From: an uncultured Bacilli bacterium
GTDB lineage: Bacteria; Bacillota_I; Bacilli_A; RF39; UBA660
Assembly: GCA_947627675.1 (NCBI GenBank)
Contig: CANQWY010000008.1
Location: 1-40,621, forward strand
Length of the DNA stretch: 40,621 nucleotides
Direction: 5' to 3'
The notes under the pieces are model-generated. The model was not told where the DNA came from. It did not search any database and saw only the letters and a list, made by a program, of their open reading frames with translations. Shown piece after piece: positions 29,506 through 39,091 of the stretch (positions are counted from its first letter, which is position 1; each line of letters opens with the position of its first letter). Made by a program: the position numbers and the translations under genes.

Positions 29506-30006
29506 ATGGAAGATAAGATAAAAGAACAAGCAAATTTCATTCAGTTAAAAAAAGATAATATATTAAGAATTGGTATTAAAGATAGTGATGGTAATGATAC
29601 TGGAGAACACTTAGAATTTGATATGGAAAGTGTGGATTTGCCATTAAAATTAAATCAATGTGAAGCCCAACATAGAAGAAATATTTCAGATTTAAAGATG
29701 CAGATGACAATATTGAAAAAAAAGCAAGATAAAAAAGGAGAATATTTATTATCTTGGAAACAAGAGCAAGAAATGAAATTAATTAAGAATTTTTATTTAA
29801 AAGAGATAGATGCGCTTGACTTGTTTTTGGGGAACGGTGGCACTAGAAAATTATTAAATGGCAGAGAGCCTTATTATTCAATGTATGATGATATAAGTGA
29901 AATTATAAAACCTATTTTGCCACTGTTGAAGTTAAGAACTGATGATATAATTAGCAAAATTAAAAATAAATATAATGACAAAAATGACGGGAAAGTATTA
30001 GAATGA
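29506..30006 (+). CDS. Tail assembly chaperone 1
   Basis: The product is 166 aa from ATG 29506, which lies 7 bases behind AAAGGAG. The track start (29383) runs back into the tail tube gene. An ACG six bases earlier is too close to the site to be used. The sequence contains IGIKDSDGNDTGEHLEFDME and RRNISDLKMQMTILKKKQDK. Its position between tail tube and tape measure is that of the lambda G-type tail chaperones. Confidence 0.7.
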   Translation: MEDKIKEQANFIQLKKDNILRIGIKDSDGNDTGEHLEFDMESVDLPLKLNQCEAQHRRNISDLKMQMTILKKKQDKKGEYLLSWKQEQEMKLIKNFYLKEIDALDLFLGNGGTRKLLNGREPYYSMYDDISEIIKPILPLLKLRTDDIISKIKNKYNDKNDGKVLE

Positions 30007-30590
30007 ACTATCCAGAATATGTAAAAATTGGAGAAAAAAAATACAAAATTAACACAGACTTTAGAGTAGCAATCGAGTGTAATTCAATTGCGACTGATGT
30101 TGAAATAAGTGATTATGAAAGAGCATTAGGGATAATCTACAAATTATTTGGTGAAGATGGACTTAGTGATTTTGATAATCACGAAAAGTTGTTAGAATTA
30201 GCAAAAAAATACTTATCTTGTGGTAAAGAAATACAGGAACAAATTACAGAAGAGCCCGATATGGATTTTGTTCAGGATATGGATTATATAAAAGCAAGTT
30301 TTAGAAGTGATTATTCTATAAATCTTGACGAAGAAAAAATGCATTGGTGGGAATTTTGCAATTTACTAAATGGATTATCTAATAGTGAAATGGGTAACTG
30401 CTGTATACTTAATAGAATTAGAAATTTAAGGAATTTAGACTTAAAGGATATTAAAGATCCAAAAGAAAGGGAAAAGTTGTTAAAAGCGAAGGAGCAAGTT
30501 TCTTTAAAGAAAAGAAGGCATAAAAAACAATTTACTGAAAAGCAAATAGAAAATATGAAGAAATTTTATGAAAAAACAAAAGATTTCTAG
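30003..30590 (+). CDS. Gp15-family tail assembly chaperone 2
   Basis: This 195-aa protein has the Gp15-family features: VKIGEKKYKINTDFRVAIEC, ALGIIYKLFGEDG, and MHWWEFCNLLNGLSNSEM with the Trp pair, ending in a Lys-rich helix. It overlaps the first chaperone gene by 4 bp (ATGA), the usual coupling. A programmed frameshift as in lambda G/GT is not needed because it has its own start. It helps the tape measure protein assemble the tail. Confidence 0.78.
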   Translation: MNYPEYVKIGEKKYKINTDFRVAIECNSIATDVEISDYERALGIIYKLFGEDGLSDFDNHEKLLELAKKYLSCGKEIQEQITEEPDMDFVQDMDYIKASFRSDYSINLDEEKMHWWEFCNLLNGLSNSEMGNCCILNRIRNLRNLDLKDIKDPKEREKLLKAKEQVSLKKRRHKKQFTEKQIENMKKFYEKTKDF

Positions 30591-30603
30591 AAAGGAGAAA
30601 CTA

Positions 30604-32952
30604 ACGGATGGTTGGATTACAATAGGTACTAAATTAGATTCAAACAGTTTGGACAAGGATTTAAGGGATAGTGAAAGAAAACTTAAACAATACGAACGAG
30701 AGGCAGAGAAATTAACAAAACAAAAGGCAAAAATAGATATTGATTTAAGTAGTTATGAAGCAGAAAAGACTAAAATACAAGAAGAAACAGACGAAATATT
30801 AAAACAAGCAAATGCGGAAGAGCAAGTTAACTATATATTAGAATCCGAGAAAATACAGTTGGAAGATTTAGAAACCAAATATAAAAAAATTTTAGATAAA
30901 AATAATGAAATAACAAAAGAATTAGAAGAAAATATAAGTAATCAAGGATTATTAAACACCAAAGTTTCTGAAATGAAAGAAAAATTATCTCAGACTCAAG
31001 GTTACAATGAAGTAAAAAAATCTATTGATAATATAGGTAATTCGATGAGTAGCATAATAGGAAAGGTTGCAAAATGGTCTTTAGCTATTTTTAGTGTAAG
31101 AAGCGCTTATTCTTTAATTAGTAGTTCAATGAGTACACTTTCACAATATGATGAGCAAATGGCTACGGATATTGAATATATTAGATATGCTTTAGCATCA
31201 GCATTAAAGCCGGTAATAGAGGGCATTATTCAACTTGTTTATAAATTGTTAGCATATGTAAATTATTTAGCACAGGCTTGGTTTGGTGTAAATTTATTCG
31301 CTAAAGCGGGTGCTGATAATTTTGCTAAAGTAAGTAGTGGGATAAAGGATGCTACTAATAATGCAAAGGAATTAAATAAGCAACTAACTGGATTTGATGA
31401 AATGAATGTATTACAAGAGAATGGTCAAGTTTCAACAGGTGGTGGAGGTGGAGGAACAACTTTGCCAAGTGTTGATTTAGGAAATATTCAAGATGTAGAA
31501 ATACCAAGTTGGTTAAAATGGATTAAAGATAATGGGGAACTTATTGCAGGACTTATTACAGGGATAGGATTAGCATTATTGGGATTTAAAATAGGAAATT
31601 TTATTTCTAATATAACAAATAGTGGAAAAGCACTACAAGGTTTTGGGGATATAGTATCTAGTGCTACATTCTTAACAGGACTAACAATACTTATTACGCA
31701 TTTATCTAACTTAATTACTCACTGGAATAGCCTAGATACATCTGAGAAAGCTGCTGAAGTTGTTTTTGTTGCATTCGGAGTTGCACTTATGGCGCTAGCA
31801 GTTGTAATAAGAACAGCAATAGATACTGCTACATTTGGAGTTGCTGAAATCATAAGTTTAGTTGTAATAGCAATTGCAGGACTTGTTGCAGGAATATCAG
31901 AATTAACAAGTGTTTTGAATGATAATAATGGTAGAGTGTTTGATGCTACTGAAGCACAAGAGAATTTAACTGATGCGATTAACAATACAAAACAAGCAAC
32001 AGAGAATTATGCCAACTTCTTAGATAATTATGATAATGCTGTCAAAAGAGCTGAAGAGGCTACAGAAAAATTAACTACCGTTCAAAATGAAACAGGAATA
32101 AGCATAGATAAACTTTTAGAAAAAATGGAAGAAGAAAATTTATCTTATATAGATTTAAATGATAATGAAAAAAAAGTTTATAAAGCTTATTATGACAATA
32201 TGGCGGCTCAAGACAATCTAAAGAAATCCACACAAGATTTGGAAGAGGGGGTTGATGCTATAGTTGAAGCTAAAAAGACTGAGCATGATGCTTATTGGAA
32301 GAATGAAGTTGCTATAGCACAACAAAATAAATCTTACGATAAATTAAAAGAAAAAGTTATTGATGCATTTAAAAATGGAGAATTAAGTGCAGAAAGTGCT
32401 AGAGATATAATAGCAAGATGTATGGGGGATATGAGCGAAGATGCAGCCAAAACTTTCGGGAAAGATATACCTAAAGAAATAAAAGAGGGATTAGATCCTC
32501 AACAATATCATTCTAATGGATATAAATTAGGAAAATTTTTTGAAAATACTTGGAATGAAGCATTTAAATCTGTTAAGGATACTTTTAATAGTATTGGAAA
32601 ATTCTTTGGATTTTCTTCTGGAGGAGTAACAACAGGTAAAACAGGTTTCTACAATGGTGGTATCATTGGATTTGAAAATGGCGGAGTAACTAGGAATGTT
32701 GTTAAATGTGCTAACGGTTCTATTATAAATCAACCTGGAAGAGGAGTACCTATATCAACAGCAGTCGGTGGAGAACGCGGACAAGAAGGTATAATTCCAT
32801 TAACTAATAGTCAAATGATGGAACAACTTGGACAAGCAATAGGAAGATATATAACTGTAAATACACAAATGAACAATTATATGAATGGTAGATTAATAAG
32901 TAGAGAGATACAAAAAGTACAAAATAATAGTGATTTTGCAATGAACAGATAG
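30604..32952 (+). CDS. Tail tape measure protein, ACG start
   Basis: The product is 782 aa from ACG 30604, read as MDGWITIGTKLDSNSLDKDL, which is the classic tape-measure N-terminus. AAAGGAG is 6 bases before the ACG. The track ATG (30568) lies inside the upstream gene and has no site. Features are a long N-terminal coiled coil (30-160), a hydrophobic GLITGIGLALLGFKIGNFIS and GVALMALAVVIRTAID region, Gly-rich STGGGGGGTT, and a C-terminal GGVTTGKTGFYNGGIIGFEN. It sets tail length and forms part of the DNA channel. Confidence 0.92.
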   Translation, partial: TDGWITIGTKLDSNSLDKDLRDSERKLKQYEREAEKLTKQKAKIDIDLSSYEAEKTKIQEETDEILKQANAEEQVNYILESEKIQLEDLETKYKKILDKNNEITKELEENISNQGLLNTKVSEMKEKLSQTQGYNEVKKSIDNIGNSMSSIIGKVAKWSLAIFSVRSAYSLISSSMSTLSQYDEQMATDIEYIRYALASALKPVIEGIIQLVYKLLAYVNYLAQAWFGVNLFAKAGADNFAKVSSGIKDATNNAKELNKQLTGFDEMNVLQENGQVSTGGGGGGTTLPSVDLGNIQDVEIPSWLKWIKDNGELIAGLITGIGLALLGFKIGNFISNITNSGKALQGFGDIVSSATFLTGLTILITHLSNLITHWNSLDTSEKAAEVVFVAFGVALMALAVVIRTAIDTATFGVAEIISLVVIAIAGLVAGISELTSVLNDNNGRVFDATEAQENLTDAINNTKQATENYANFLDNYDNAVKRAEEATEKLTTVQNETGISIDKLLEKMEEENLSYIDLNDNEKKVYKAYYDNMAAQDNLKKSTQDLEEGVDAIVEAKKTEHDAYWKNEVAIAQQNKSYDKLKEKVIDAFKNGELSAESARDIIARCMGDMSEDAAKTFGKDIPKEIKEGLDPQQYHSNGYKLGKFFENTWNEAFKSVKDTFNSIGKFFGFSSGGVTTGKTGFYNGGIIGFENGGVTRNVVKCANGSIINQPGRGVPISTAVGGERGQEGIIPLTNSQMMEQLGQAIGRYITVNTQMNNYMNGRLISREIQKVQNNSDFAMNR

Positions 32953-32962
32953 GAGTGGTGTA

Positions 32963-33337
32963 ACGTATGTAGATAAAGACAGTGTTGTTGTAGATGGGCT
33001 ATCTATGGGGCCATATATTGTACAGGCAACATTCGGATATTATAAATTATGGAGTTCTGACAGTGGCAGAAACCTAGCAGGAACACAATCAGGAACATTA
33101 ATAGGAATTTTCCCTAAAATAATACTAGAATTTAGACCAGATTTAACAAAAGATGAATTAAATAAAATAGCTGCTATTTTAGATAAAGCAAATCAAACTG
33201 TTGAGTATTTTGATGCTAATAAAAACAAGAAAATAACAATGACTACTTATACTGGAGATTGGGAATTGGTAAATACAAGCATAAATAAAAACAAAGGGTT
33301 TAATTGTTCATTTATAAGTGTTAGGAAGAGAGCATAA
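32963..33337 (+). CDS. Distal tail protein-like, ACG start
   Basis: The product is 124 aa from ACG 32963, read as MYVDKDSVVVDGLSMGPYIV. AGGAG is 7 bases upstream. An ATG two codons further (taacgtATG) is out of frame and meets a stop at once. The track start (33005) cuts off the conserved N-terminus. YYKLWSSDSGRNLAGTQSGT...IFPKIILEFRPDLTKDELNK matches the short protein between tape measure and tail endopeptidase in many Bacillota phages. Confidence 0.8.
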   Translation, partial: TYVDKDSVVVDGLSMGPYIVQATFGYYKLWSSDSGRNLAGTQSGTLIGIFPKIILEFRPDLTKDELNKIAAILDKANQTVEYFDANKNKKITMTTYTGDWELVNTSINKNKGFNCSFISVRKRA

Positions 33338-35929
33338 ATGAAATTACATACTGAGGCATTTAAAAATAATATAAAATTATTGGGTCGTGAGTTGGATAGC
33401 ACAATTTCTTATATTTTAAATGACAAAGAAATTATATTAGACAGTGAACAAATAAATTCTATTACTCCTGTATTTGAAACAACACTATTAAAATCAGTTA
33501 TGCGTGAATTAGATATTGACAGTAATATAAGTATTCCAATAGGAACAGTTATTAATTATAAGTTTGGTATTAGGTTTAACGATAGTAAATATGATTATAT
33601 AGATTATGGTAATTATGTAATTTATTCGATTGAAAAGCAGGAAGATACTAATAGTTATAAAATAGTTGCTTATGATAAAATGCTATATTCTATGATTGAA
33701 TACATTGATATAGGTATAAAATACCCAATACAAGTCAGAGATTATCTTAAAGAAATCTGTGACTTTTTAAATATTGAATTTGCAAGTAAAGATGTAGAAT
33801 TTGCTAATTACGATAAAGTAATACAAAATGAGTTATATTTAGACTCTGAAGGAAATTCTTTAGGTTATACATTTAGGGATGTGTTAGATGAGTTATCACA
33901 AGTTACCGCAAGTAATATTGTTATAAACGAGAATGATGAGTTGGAAATTAGATACATAAATGAAACAAATGATGTAATAGATAAGGAATATTTAAACGAT
34001 GCCAATGTTAATATTGGTGATAAATATGGACCAATAAATTCGATTGTATTGAGTAGAAGTGCAGGAGCAGATAATGTATATCTAAAAGATGAAGAGAGTA
34101 TAGAAAAAAATGGTCTATGTGAGTTCAAAATATCAGATAATCAAATAATGAATTTCAATGATAGAAGTGATTATTTATCTGATATTTTAAGCAAATTGAA
34201 TGGATTAGAATTTTATACAAACGACATAGAGAGTACGGGTATTTGTTATTATGACGTTTGTGATAAATATAGTATTCAAATAGATGACAATGTTTACCCT
34301 TGCATTATGTTTAATGACGAAATATTAATTACTCAAGGATTAAAAGAAAATATAAATACTCCATTGCCAGAAGAAACAACTACTGATTATTCAAAGTCTG
34401 ATAAGACAGATAGAAGAATTAATCAACTTTATATAATTGCAAATAAACAGGAAGGGACAATAGAGGCATTATCTAAAAAAGTAACTCCTTTAGAAGAACA
34501 AGTAAATAATTTGGCAAACTCAATAGAATTATTTAGTGTAGATTTGGATTCATATGTATTAATAATACCTAGTGATAGCAAAACACCTTTAGAAACCAAA
34601 GATTACATATTTAATCATTATTCTTACTTTAAAGGTAAACAAGTACAAGTAGTACCTAAATCTTTAACAAATATTGAAGGCATAACAATAACTACTACAC
34701 AAGAGGATATAACAATATCTGTTGACAGTTCTAAAACTATTGAAGAGTTGAGTAGTGAGTTAGAATTTCAATTTGATTATATTGATGGTGAAGATAATTA
34801 CTCTGTTGTCAAAAAGATTAATGTATCATTAGCACCAAAAGGAATAGATGGTAAAAATGGTGAAAATGGTAAAGATGGCGCTCCAGGAAAAGATGGTGAG
34901 CCAGGTAAGGACGGAGCTCCAGGAGAACCAGGACCAGCAGGAGAGCAGGGATTACCTGGAGAAAAAGGCGAAAAAGGTGAAAAGGGAGATAAAGGTGACC
35001 CTGGGCAACAAGGAATACAGGGACCAAAAGGTGAAGATGGTTCAAGTACATATTTCTATGTTAAATATTCTGAAAACTCTAATGGAAATCCAATGACCGA
35101 TACTCCTAATGACAAAACACAATATATGGGGGTAGCAAGTACTACATCAGCAACTGCTCCTACATCATATAGCGCTTATACATGGTCTAGGATTAAAGGT
35201 AATGATGGTGCAAGTGGAACACCAGGACAACCTGGTGCAGATGGTAAAACTCCATATCTTCATATTAAATATTCTGAAGATGGACAAACATTTACTCCAG
35301 CAGATGAAGATTTAGGGTATGACATAGGAGAAAAACCAAGTGCTTGGTATGGTCAATATGTTGATTATACAGAAGAAGATAGCACTCAATTTGAAGATTA
35401 TACTTGGTATAAATTTACAGAAAGCATTGATGGTACTCTAGATAAATTACAAGAACAAATAAATGATAATTCAGCAAGTATTCAAAATAATTATTCTGAT
35501 TTAATACAAGCATTATCGGAAAAAGCAGATATATCAAAAATAGATGATATAACAACACAAGTAAAGCAATTACAAACTGATACATATACAAAGACTGAAA
35601 TTCAACAAATAGCAAACGGAACAGGTGTAGATGGAACAACAGTGACAGCCGTTATATCAACAGAAGGTACTTTTGATAAAGATGGTATGCATTATTCGAG
35701 AAGTGATAAAGACACGGCTACTACAATTAATTACAAAGGACTTGAAGTAGATGATAAAAACGGAAATGAATTATTATTTGCGGGTGTTGAAGATGGAACA
35801 GAAAATTCTATAGTTAGAACAGATAATTTAACTGTATCAACTTATTTAAGAGTTGCAAATAACAGAGGAAGAATAGAAGAGTATGAAGACGAAAACGGAA
35901 ATGTTGGAGTCGGCTTCTTCTTGGTATAG
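33338..35929 (+). CDS. Tail endopeptidase/tip protein with collagen-like region
   Basis: This 863-aa protein starts 1 base after the previous stop. Residues 1-330 resemble the Tal/gp18-type tail tip hub (FKNNIKLLGRELDSTISYIL, YSIEKQEDTNSYKIVAYDKM and GNSLGYTFRDVLDELSQVTA). A linker and Ig-like segment follow. Residues about 505-580 are a collagen-like G-x-y series (GKDGAPGKDGEPGKDGAPGE), then repeated YLHIKYSEDGQ-type modules and a coiled coil before the end. It forms the tail tip and carries adhesion modules. The start is ATG. Confidence 0.85.
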   Translation: MKLHTEAFKNNIKLLGRELDSTISYILNDKEIILDSEQINSITPVFETTLLKSVMRELDIDSNISIPIGTVINYKFGIRFNDSKYDYIDYGNYVIYSIEKQEDTNSYKIVAYDKMLYSMIEYIDIGIKYPIQVRDYLKEICDFLNIEFASKDVEFANYDKVIQNELYLDSEGNSLGYTFRDVLDELSQVTASNIVINENDELEIRYINETNDVIDKEYLNDANVNIGDKYGPINSIVLSRSAGADNVYLKDEESIEKNGLCEFKISDNQIMNFNDRSDYLSDILSKLNGLEFYTNDIESTGICYYDVCDKYSIQIDDNVYPCIMFNDEILITQGLKENINTPLPEETTTDYSKSDKTDRRINQLYIIANKQEGTIEALSKKVTPLEEQVNNLANSIELFSVDLDSYVLIIPSDSKTPLETKDYIFNHYSYFKGKQVQVVPKSLTNIEGITITTTQEDITISVDSSKTIEELSSELEFQFDYIDGEDNYSVVKKINVSLAPKGIDGKNGENGKDGAPGKDGEPGKDGAPGEPGPAGEQGLPGEKGEKGEKGDKGDPGQQGIQGPKGEDGSSTYFYVKYSENSNGNPMTDTPNDKTQYMGVASTTSATAPTSYSAYTWSRIKGNDGASGTPGQPGADGKTPYLHIKYSEDGQTFTPADEDLGYDIGEKPSAWYGQYVDYTEEDSTQFEDYTWYKFTESIDGTLDKLQEQINDNSASIQNNYSDLIQALSEKADISKIDDITTQVKQLQTDTYTKTEIQQIANGTGVDGTTVTAVISTEGTFDKDGMHYSRSDKDTATTINYKGLEVDDKNGNELLFAGVEDGTENSIVRTDNLTVSTYLRVANNRGRIEEYEDENGNVGVGFFLV

Positions 35930-35939
35930 AGGTGATTGT

Positions 35940-37775
35940 ATGTATTTGAGAAAAATGAAAAAATTAATGAAATTAAATATACAAAAATTTGCAAATAGTG
36001 GAACATTAGGAACTTTAAGTGGTCAGTGGAAAACAACATTCACTGTAACCTGGTCTTTACTTTCACAATCAATTGAAACCAACACATCTACTATAAGACT
36101 TACAGGTACACTTCATACCGATAACTCAACTACAATACAAAGTTCAAGTTCTAAGTTTGTAATAGATGGAACAACAGTATATAATGCATCTTACAAAAAA
36201 ACTGGAGCAGGGGATATCTTTACGAAAACTAAAGATATAACTGTTACCCATAATAATGATGGAACATTCCCTAATAGAGCAGTTAGTTTTAGCGCTTGGG
36301 ATTACGGAGCATTCTCAGCAAGTCCAAGTGGTAGTGGGACGATATCAGGAGTTCCAACTATACCTAGAACCAGTGTGTTAAGTAATTTAGTTACTACAAT
36401 TTCAAATGATGGTAGCACAATCACACTAAGACCAACAATTACAAAATATGCAAGTGCATTTTACGATAGATTGACTTTAGTAAATGGAAGCACAATAATT
36501 GCCCAAATAGATGGTGTTAGTAATAATACTTCAGTATCATTAAATAGCAGTCAAATTAGTGCATTATATAGAGAAATGGGCAATAGTACAAGTAAATCAT
36601 TTAGTGCATATTTAACAACATATACATCAAACGATAAAAGTTCTACAGTAGGAACATCTACATCAATAAATACGACTGTAACCTTGCCTAATTACAATTT
36701 AAGTATTGGTAACGCAACAATTGAAGATACAGACACAAATTACGATGAATATAAAGAGACACCAAATACATTTATTGCTAATATATCTAAGCCTAAAATG
36801 ACATTTAATGCTACATCAACGACAGGAAGTACCTATGGGAATAGTATATCTTATAGAATTAACGATGTAGTAGTTTCTAGTCCTTACACAGTAGATGATT
36901 ACAAAGGTGATAAATATACATTAGTTGCAACTGATGGAAGAAAACAGGTAAGCAAAGAATTCGATATGAAAGTAGTACCTTATTTCAAGCCGACAATTCA
37001 GGCGACAGTAAAAAGGACAAGCCCTACAGGAAGTACAGTAGATGTATCAATCGAAGGTAAATATTATTTAGGTAGTGACTTAACTAATAAATTAACACCA
37101 ACTTATAAAATAAAATATACACCTAGAGGTGGTTCACAGTTAATTGAAAATATATCAGTAACTACAACTACAGAAGGCAATGAGGTCACATTTAAAGGTA
37201 CAACACAATTAACAGGACTTGATTATAAAAAGATTGTTAGTTGGCAGATAGAAATGACAGATGTAATTGGTTATTTAACTATGGTTAGTGATACATTAAA
37301 ACAAGGTTTACCTGTTTGGAATGCATATGAAAAAAATGATGAGCAATACTTCAATGTAAACGGCAATTTCCTAATTGAAAATGAACCATTAATAAGTTTT
37401 CTAAAACCATTATTATTGGATTTGGAACATCCAGTTGGCTCTCTTTATATTTCTACTGATTCAACAGAGCCTAGTAAATTATTTGGAGGAACATGGAAAC
37501 AAATTGAAGATGATGCCTACCTGAAAATTGTAATATCAAAAGCAGGTCAATGTGGTGGTACTTCCAATAATCATACGATACCATTATCGAGCATACCAAA
37601 GCATAGCCATAAACAAAATTATATGTCAACAGACTTCGGACAAGAGGGAAGCAGCGGAAACTACACTTTTGCAAGAGCGACTGGGCAAGACCCTGCCTAT
37701 ACAGGTAGTGCTGGGGGAGGTCAACCATATTACCCATACTACTACGGAATTTATGCATGGATAAGAATAGCATAG
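35940..37775 (+). CDS. Tail fibre/receptor-binding protein, DUF859-like with Gp10-like tip
   Basis: The product is 611 aa from ATG 35940, preceded by AGAGGTGATTGT. The N-terminus contains MKLNIQKFANSGTLG, a leader-like segment often seen in Gram-positive phage structural proteins. It is followed by a series of Ig-like domains (DUF859 type: WKTTFTVTWSLLSQSIETNT and NNDGTFPNRAVSFSAWDYGA). The C-terminus (HPVGSLYISTDSTEPSKLFG, GTSNNHTIPLSSIPKHSHKQ and PYYPYYYGIYAWIRIA) is the T4 Gp10/short-fibre-like collar and tip. It is probably the host-recognition fibre. Confidence 0.82.
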   Translation: MYLRKMKKLMKLNIQKFANSGTLGTLSGQWKTTFTVTWSLLSQSIETNTSTIRLTGTLHTDNSTTIQSSSSKFVIDGTTVYNASYKKTGAGDIFTKTKDITVTHNNDGTFPNRAVSFSAWDYGAFSASPSGSGTISGVPTIPRTSVLSNLVTTISNDGSTITLRPTITKYASAFYDRLTLVNGSTIIAQIDGVSNNTSVSLNSSQISALYREMGNSTSKSFSAYLTTYTSNDKSSTVGTSTSINTTVTLPNYNLSIGNATIEDTDTNYDEYKETPNTFIANISKPKMTFNATSTTGSTYGNSISYRINDVVVSSPYTVDDYKGDKYTLVATDGRKQVSKEFDMKVVPYFKPTIQATVKRTSPTGSTVDVSIEGKYYLGSDLTNKLTPTYKIKYTPRGGSQLIENISVTTTTEGNEVTFKGTTQLTGLDYKKIVSWQIEMTDVIGYLTMVSDTLKQGLPVWNAYEKNDEQYFNVNGNFLIENEPLISFLKPLLLDLEHPVGSLYISTDSTEPSKLFGGTWKQIEDDAYLKIVISKAGQCGGTSNNHTIPLSSIPKHSHKQNYMSTDFGQEGSSGNYTFARATGQDPAYTGSAGGGQPYYPYYYGIYAWIRIA

Positions 37776-37791
37776 CAAGGTAGGTGATAAA

Positions 37792-38076
37792 GTGAAAAAA
37801 ATTCTAAATAAAATAAAAGATTCATGGCAATGGATTACACTTTTTATAACAATAATATGTGGTTTTTGGACAATATTTAAATATTTTGATAATCAAAATG
37901 ATGAAATGGCAAAGACAATTCAAATGGCAGAAAAATCAATTATATGGAATGAAAACATACCAGTAATTGAAAGAGCAAGTGTTTGCGATGATTATTTAGC
38001 AAGAGGGTATAATTCATATACAAAGAAATTATGTGAGAATGTAATACTACAAGATGATAGATTAGCAAAGAAATAG
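37792..38076 (+). CDS. Membrane-anchored protein before holin
   Basis: The product is 94 aa from GTG 37792, behind AGGTAGGTGATAA. One membrane segment (WQWITLFITIICGFWTIFKY) is followed by a hydrophilic tail with two Cys (ASVCDDYLAR and KLCENVI). It opens the lysis module and may be an anti-holin or spanin-like accessory. Its identity is not clear. Confidence 0.65.
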   Translation: MKKILNKIKDSWQWITLFITIICGFWTIFKYFDNQNDEMAKTIQMAEKSIIWNENIPVIERASVCDDYLARGYNSYTKKLCENVILQDDRLAKK

Positions 38077-38086
38077 AGGTGATAAA

Positions 38087-38296
38087 ATGAAGAAAAAAGA
38101 TTTAAAAAGCATAATAACATTATTAACAGTAATCACATTATGTTTATCATTTTGCTATGCTGTAGTTGTATTCTGCGACTCTGACATTGCAAACCAAATC
38201 GTTTCAACATTCTTAACAATGGCAATATCAGTTGTAGGCTTCTATATAGGCTATCAAAACAATAAACCAAAAAACAATGACAAGGAAGGTGAATAA
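38087..38296 (+). CDS. Holin
   Basis: This 69-aa protein has two membrane segments (IITLLTVITLCLSFCYAVVVF and IVSTFLTMAISVVGFYIGY) and a charged tail ending NDKEGE, the typical class II holin plan. It stands immediately before the endolysin gene. Holins form the membrane lesions that release or activate the endolysin. Ribosome binding site AGAGGTGAT. Confidence 0.78.
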   Translation: MKKKDLKSIITLLTVITLCLSFCYAVVVFCDSDIANQIVSTFLTMAISVVGFYIGYQNNKPKNNDKEGE

Positions 38297-38297
38297 T

Positions 38298-39083
38298 ATG
38301 CAAAAAGCAGTATTAAATTTAAATGTCTTAAAGGTAACTCAAGGAATGAATAATACATTCTCACATAAAGGTGTACTTGCCATAGATATAGCAGGTCATA
38401 ACGGATTTAGAGCCCCATTTACTGGCATTATAAAAAAGATTTACACTAAAGACGCTAATCAAGTATGGTTAGAATCTACGGACAAGGTTAAATATGCTGA
38501 CGGTACAGAAGATTACATGACATTATCAATATGGCATGATAACGATGTATCTAATTTAAAAGTAGGACAAGTTATCAAGCAGGGTGAGATATTTTATCAG
38601 CAAGGAACAAAAGGACAAGCAACTGGTGCTCATAATCACTTAACAGTAGGCAAAGGTAAATTCACAGGTACTGGTTGGGGCAAAAACAGTGTAGGGAATT
38701 GGTGTATAAATAATCAATACGACATTACTAAGGCGTTATTTGTTTATGACAAAACTGAAATCAAAAAGAGTGGCGGTTATACTTGGACTAAAACATCTGA
38801 TTTTGAATATAATACACCAGTATCAAATGACAGATACCTAAATTTAAAGCCTACGGTCAGTTCTTGGACGATTTACAAGACTAATAAGTACTTTGTACCA
38901 TCTAAGGCTTCTGACGTCCTAGCAAAGCTAAATCCAAAGAAATTTGGGGGATTAAGTTATAAAATACTTGAAGACTGTGGGAATTATCACTTTAAAATAA
39001 AAACTGATATGTATGGTTACGGATATATAGCAGGTAATCCAAATAAGTATGAATGTACTATCACTTATAAACCTATTTATTAA
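38298..39083 (+). CDS. Endolysin, M23-type metallopeptidase
   Basis: The product is 261 aa from ATG 38298, behind AAGGAAGGTGA; the track start 38277 is inside the holin gene. The N-terminal half is an M23/LytM peptidase-like domain: HKGVLAIDIAGHNGFRAPFTGIIKKIY has the first His/Asp ligands and GATGAHNHLTVG-like TGAHNHL supplies the H-x-H. The C-terminal half (about 160-261, WTKTSDFEYNTPVSNDRYLN) looks like a cell-wall binding domain. It would cut peptide cross-links of host peptidoglycan. Confidence 0.82.
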   Translation: MQKAVLNLNVLKVTQGMNNTFSHKGVLAIDIAGHNGFRAPFTGIIKKIYTKDANQVWLESTDKVKYADGTEDYMTLSIWHDNDVSNLKVGQVIKQGEIFYQQGTKGQATGAHNHLTVGKGKFTGTGWGKNSVGNWCINNQYDITKALFVYDKTEIKKSGGYTWTKTSDFEYNTPVSNDRYLNLKPTVSSWTIYKTNKYFVPSKASDVLAKLNPKKFGGLSYKILEDCGNYHFKIKTDMYGYGYIAGNPNKYECTITYKPIY

Positions 39084-39091
39084 TAAAAAGG

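Noticed and set aside
34848-35040. Short tandem repeats as a CRISPR array
   Set aside because: The repeats are codon-level (Gly-x-y) without constant repeats and unique spacers, and lie inside an open gene.
34818-35096. Both-strand ORFs in the collagen-like region
   Set aside because: They arise from the periodic Gly-x-y codons. The plus-strand ORF at 34848 reads Lys/Met/Glu repeats in another frame.
37471-37773. Leftward and second rightward ORFs at the fibre 3' end
   Set aside because: They are shadows of the fibre tip gene, whose C-terminal motifs are clearly conserved in its own frame.
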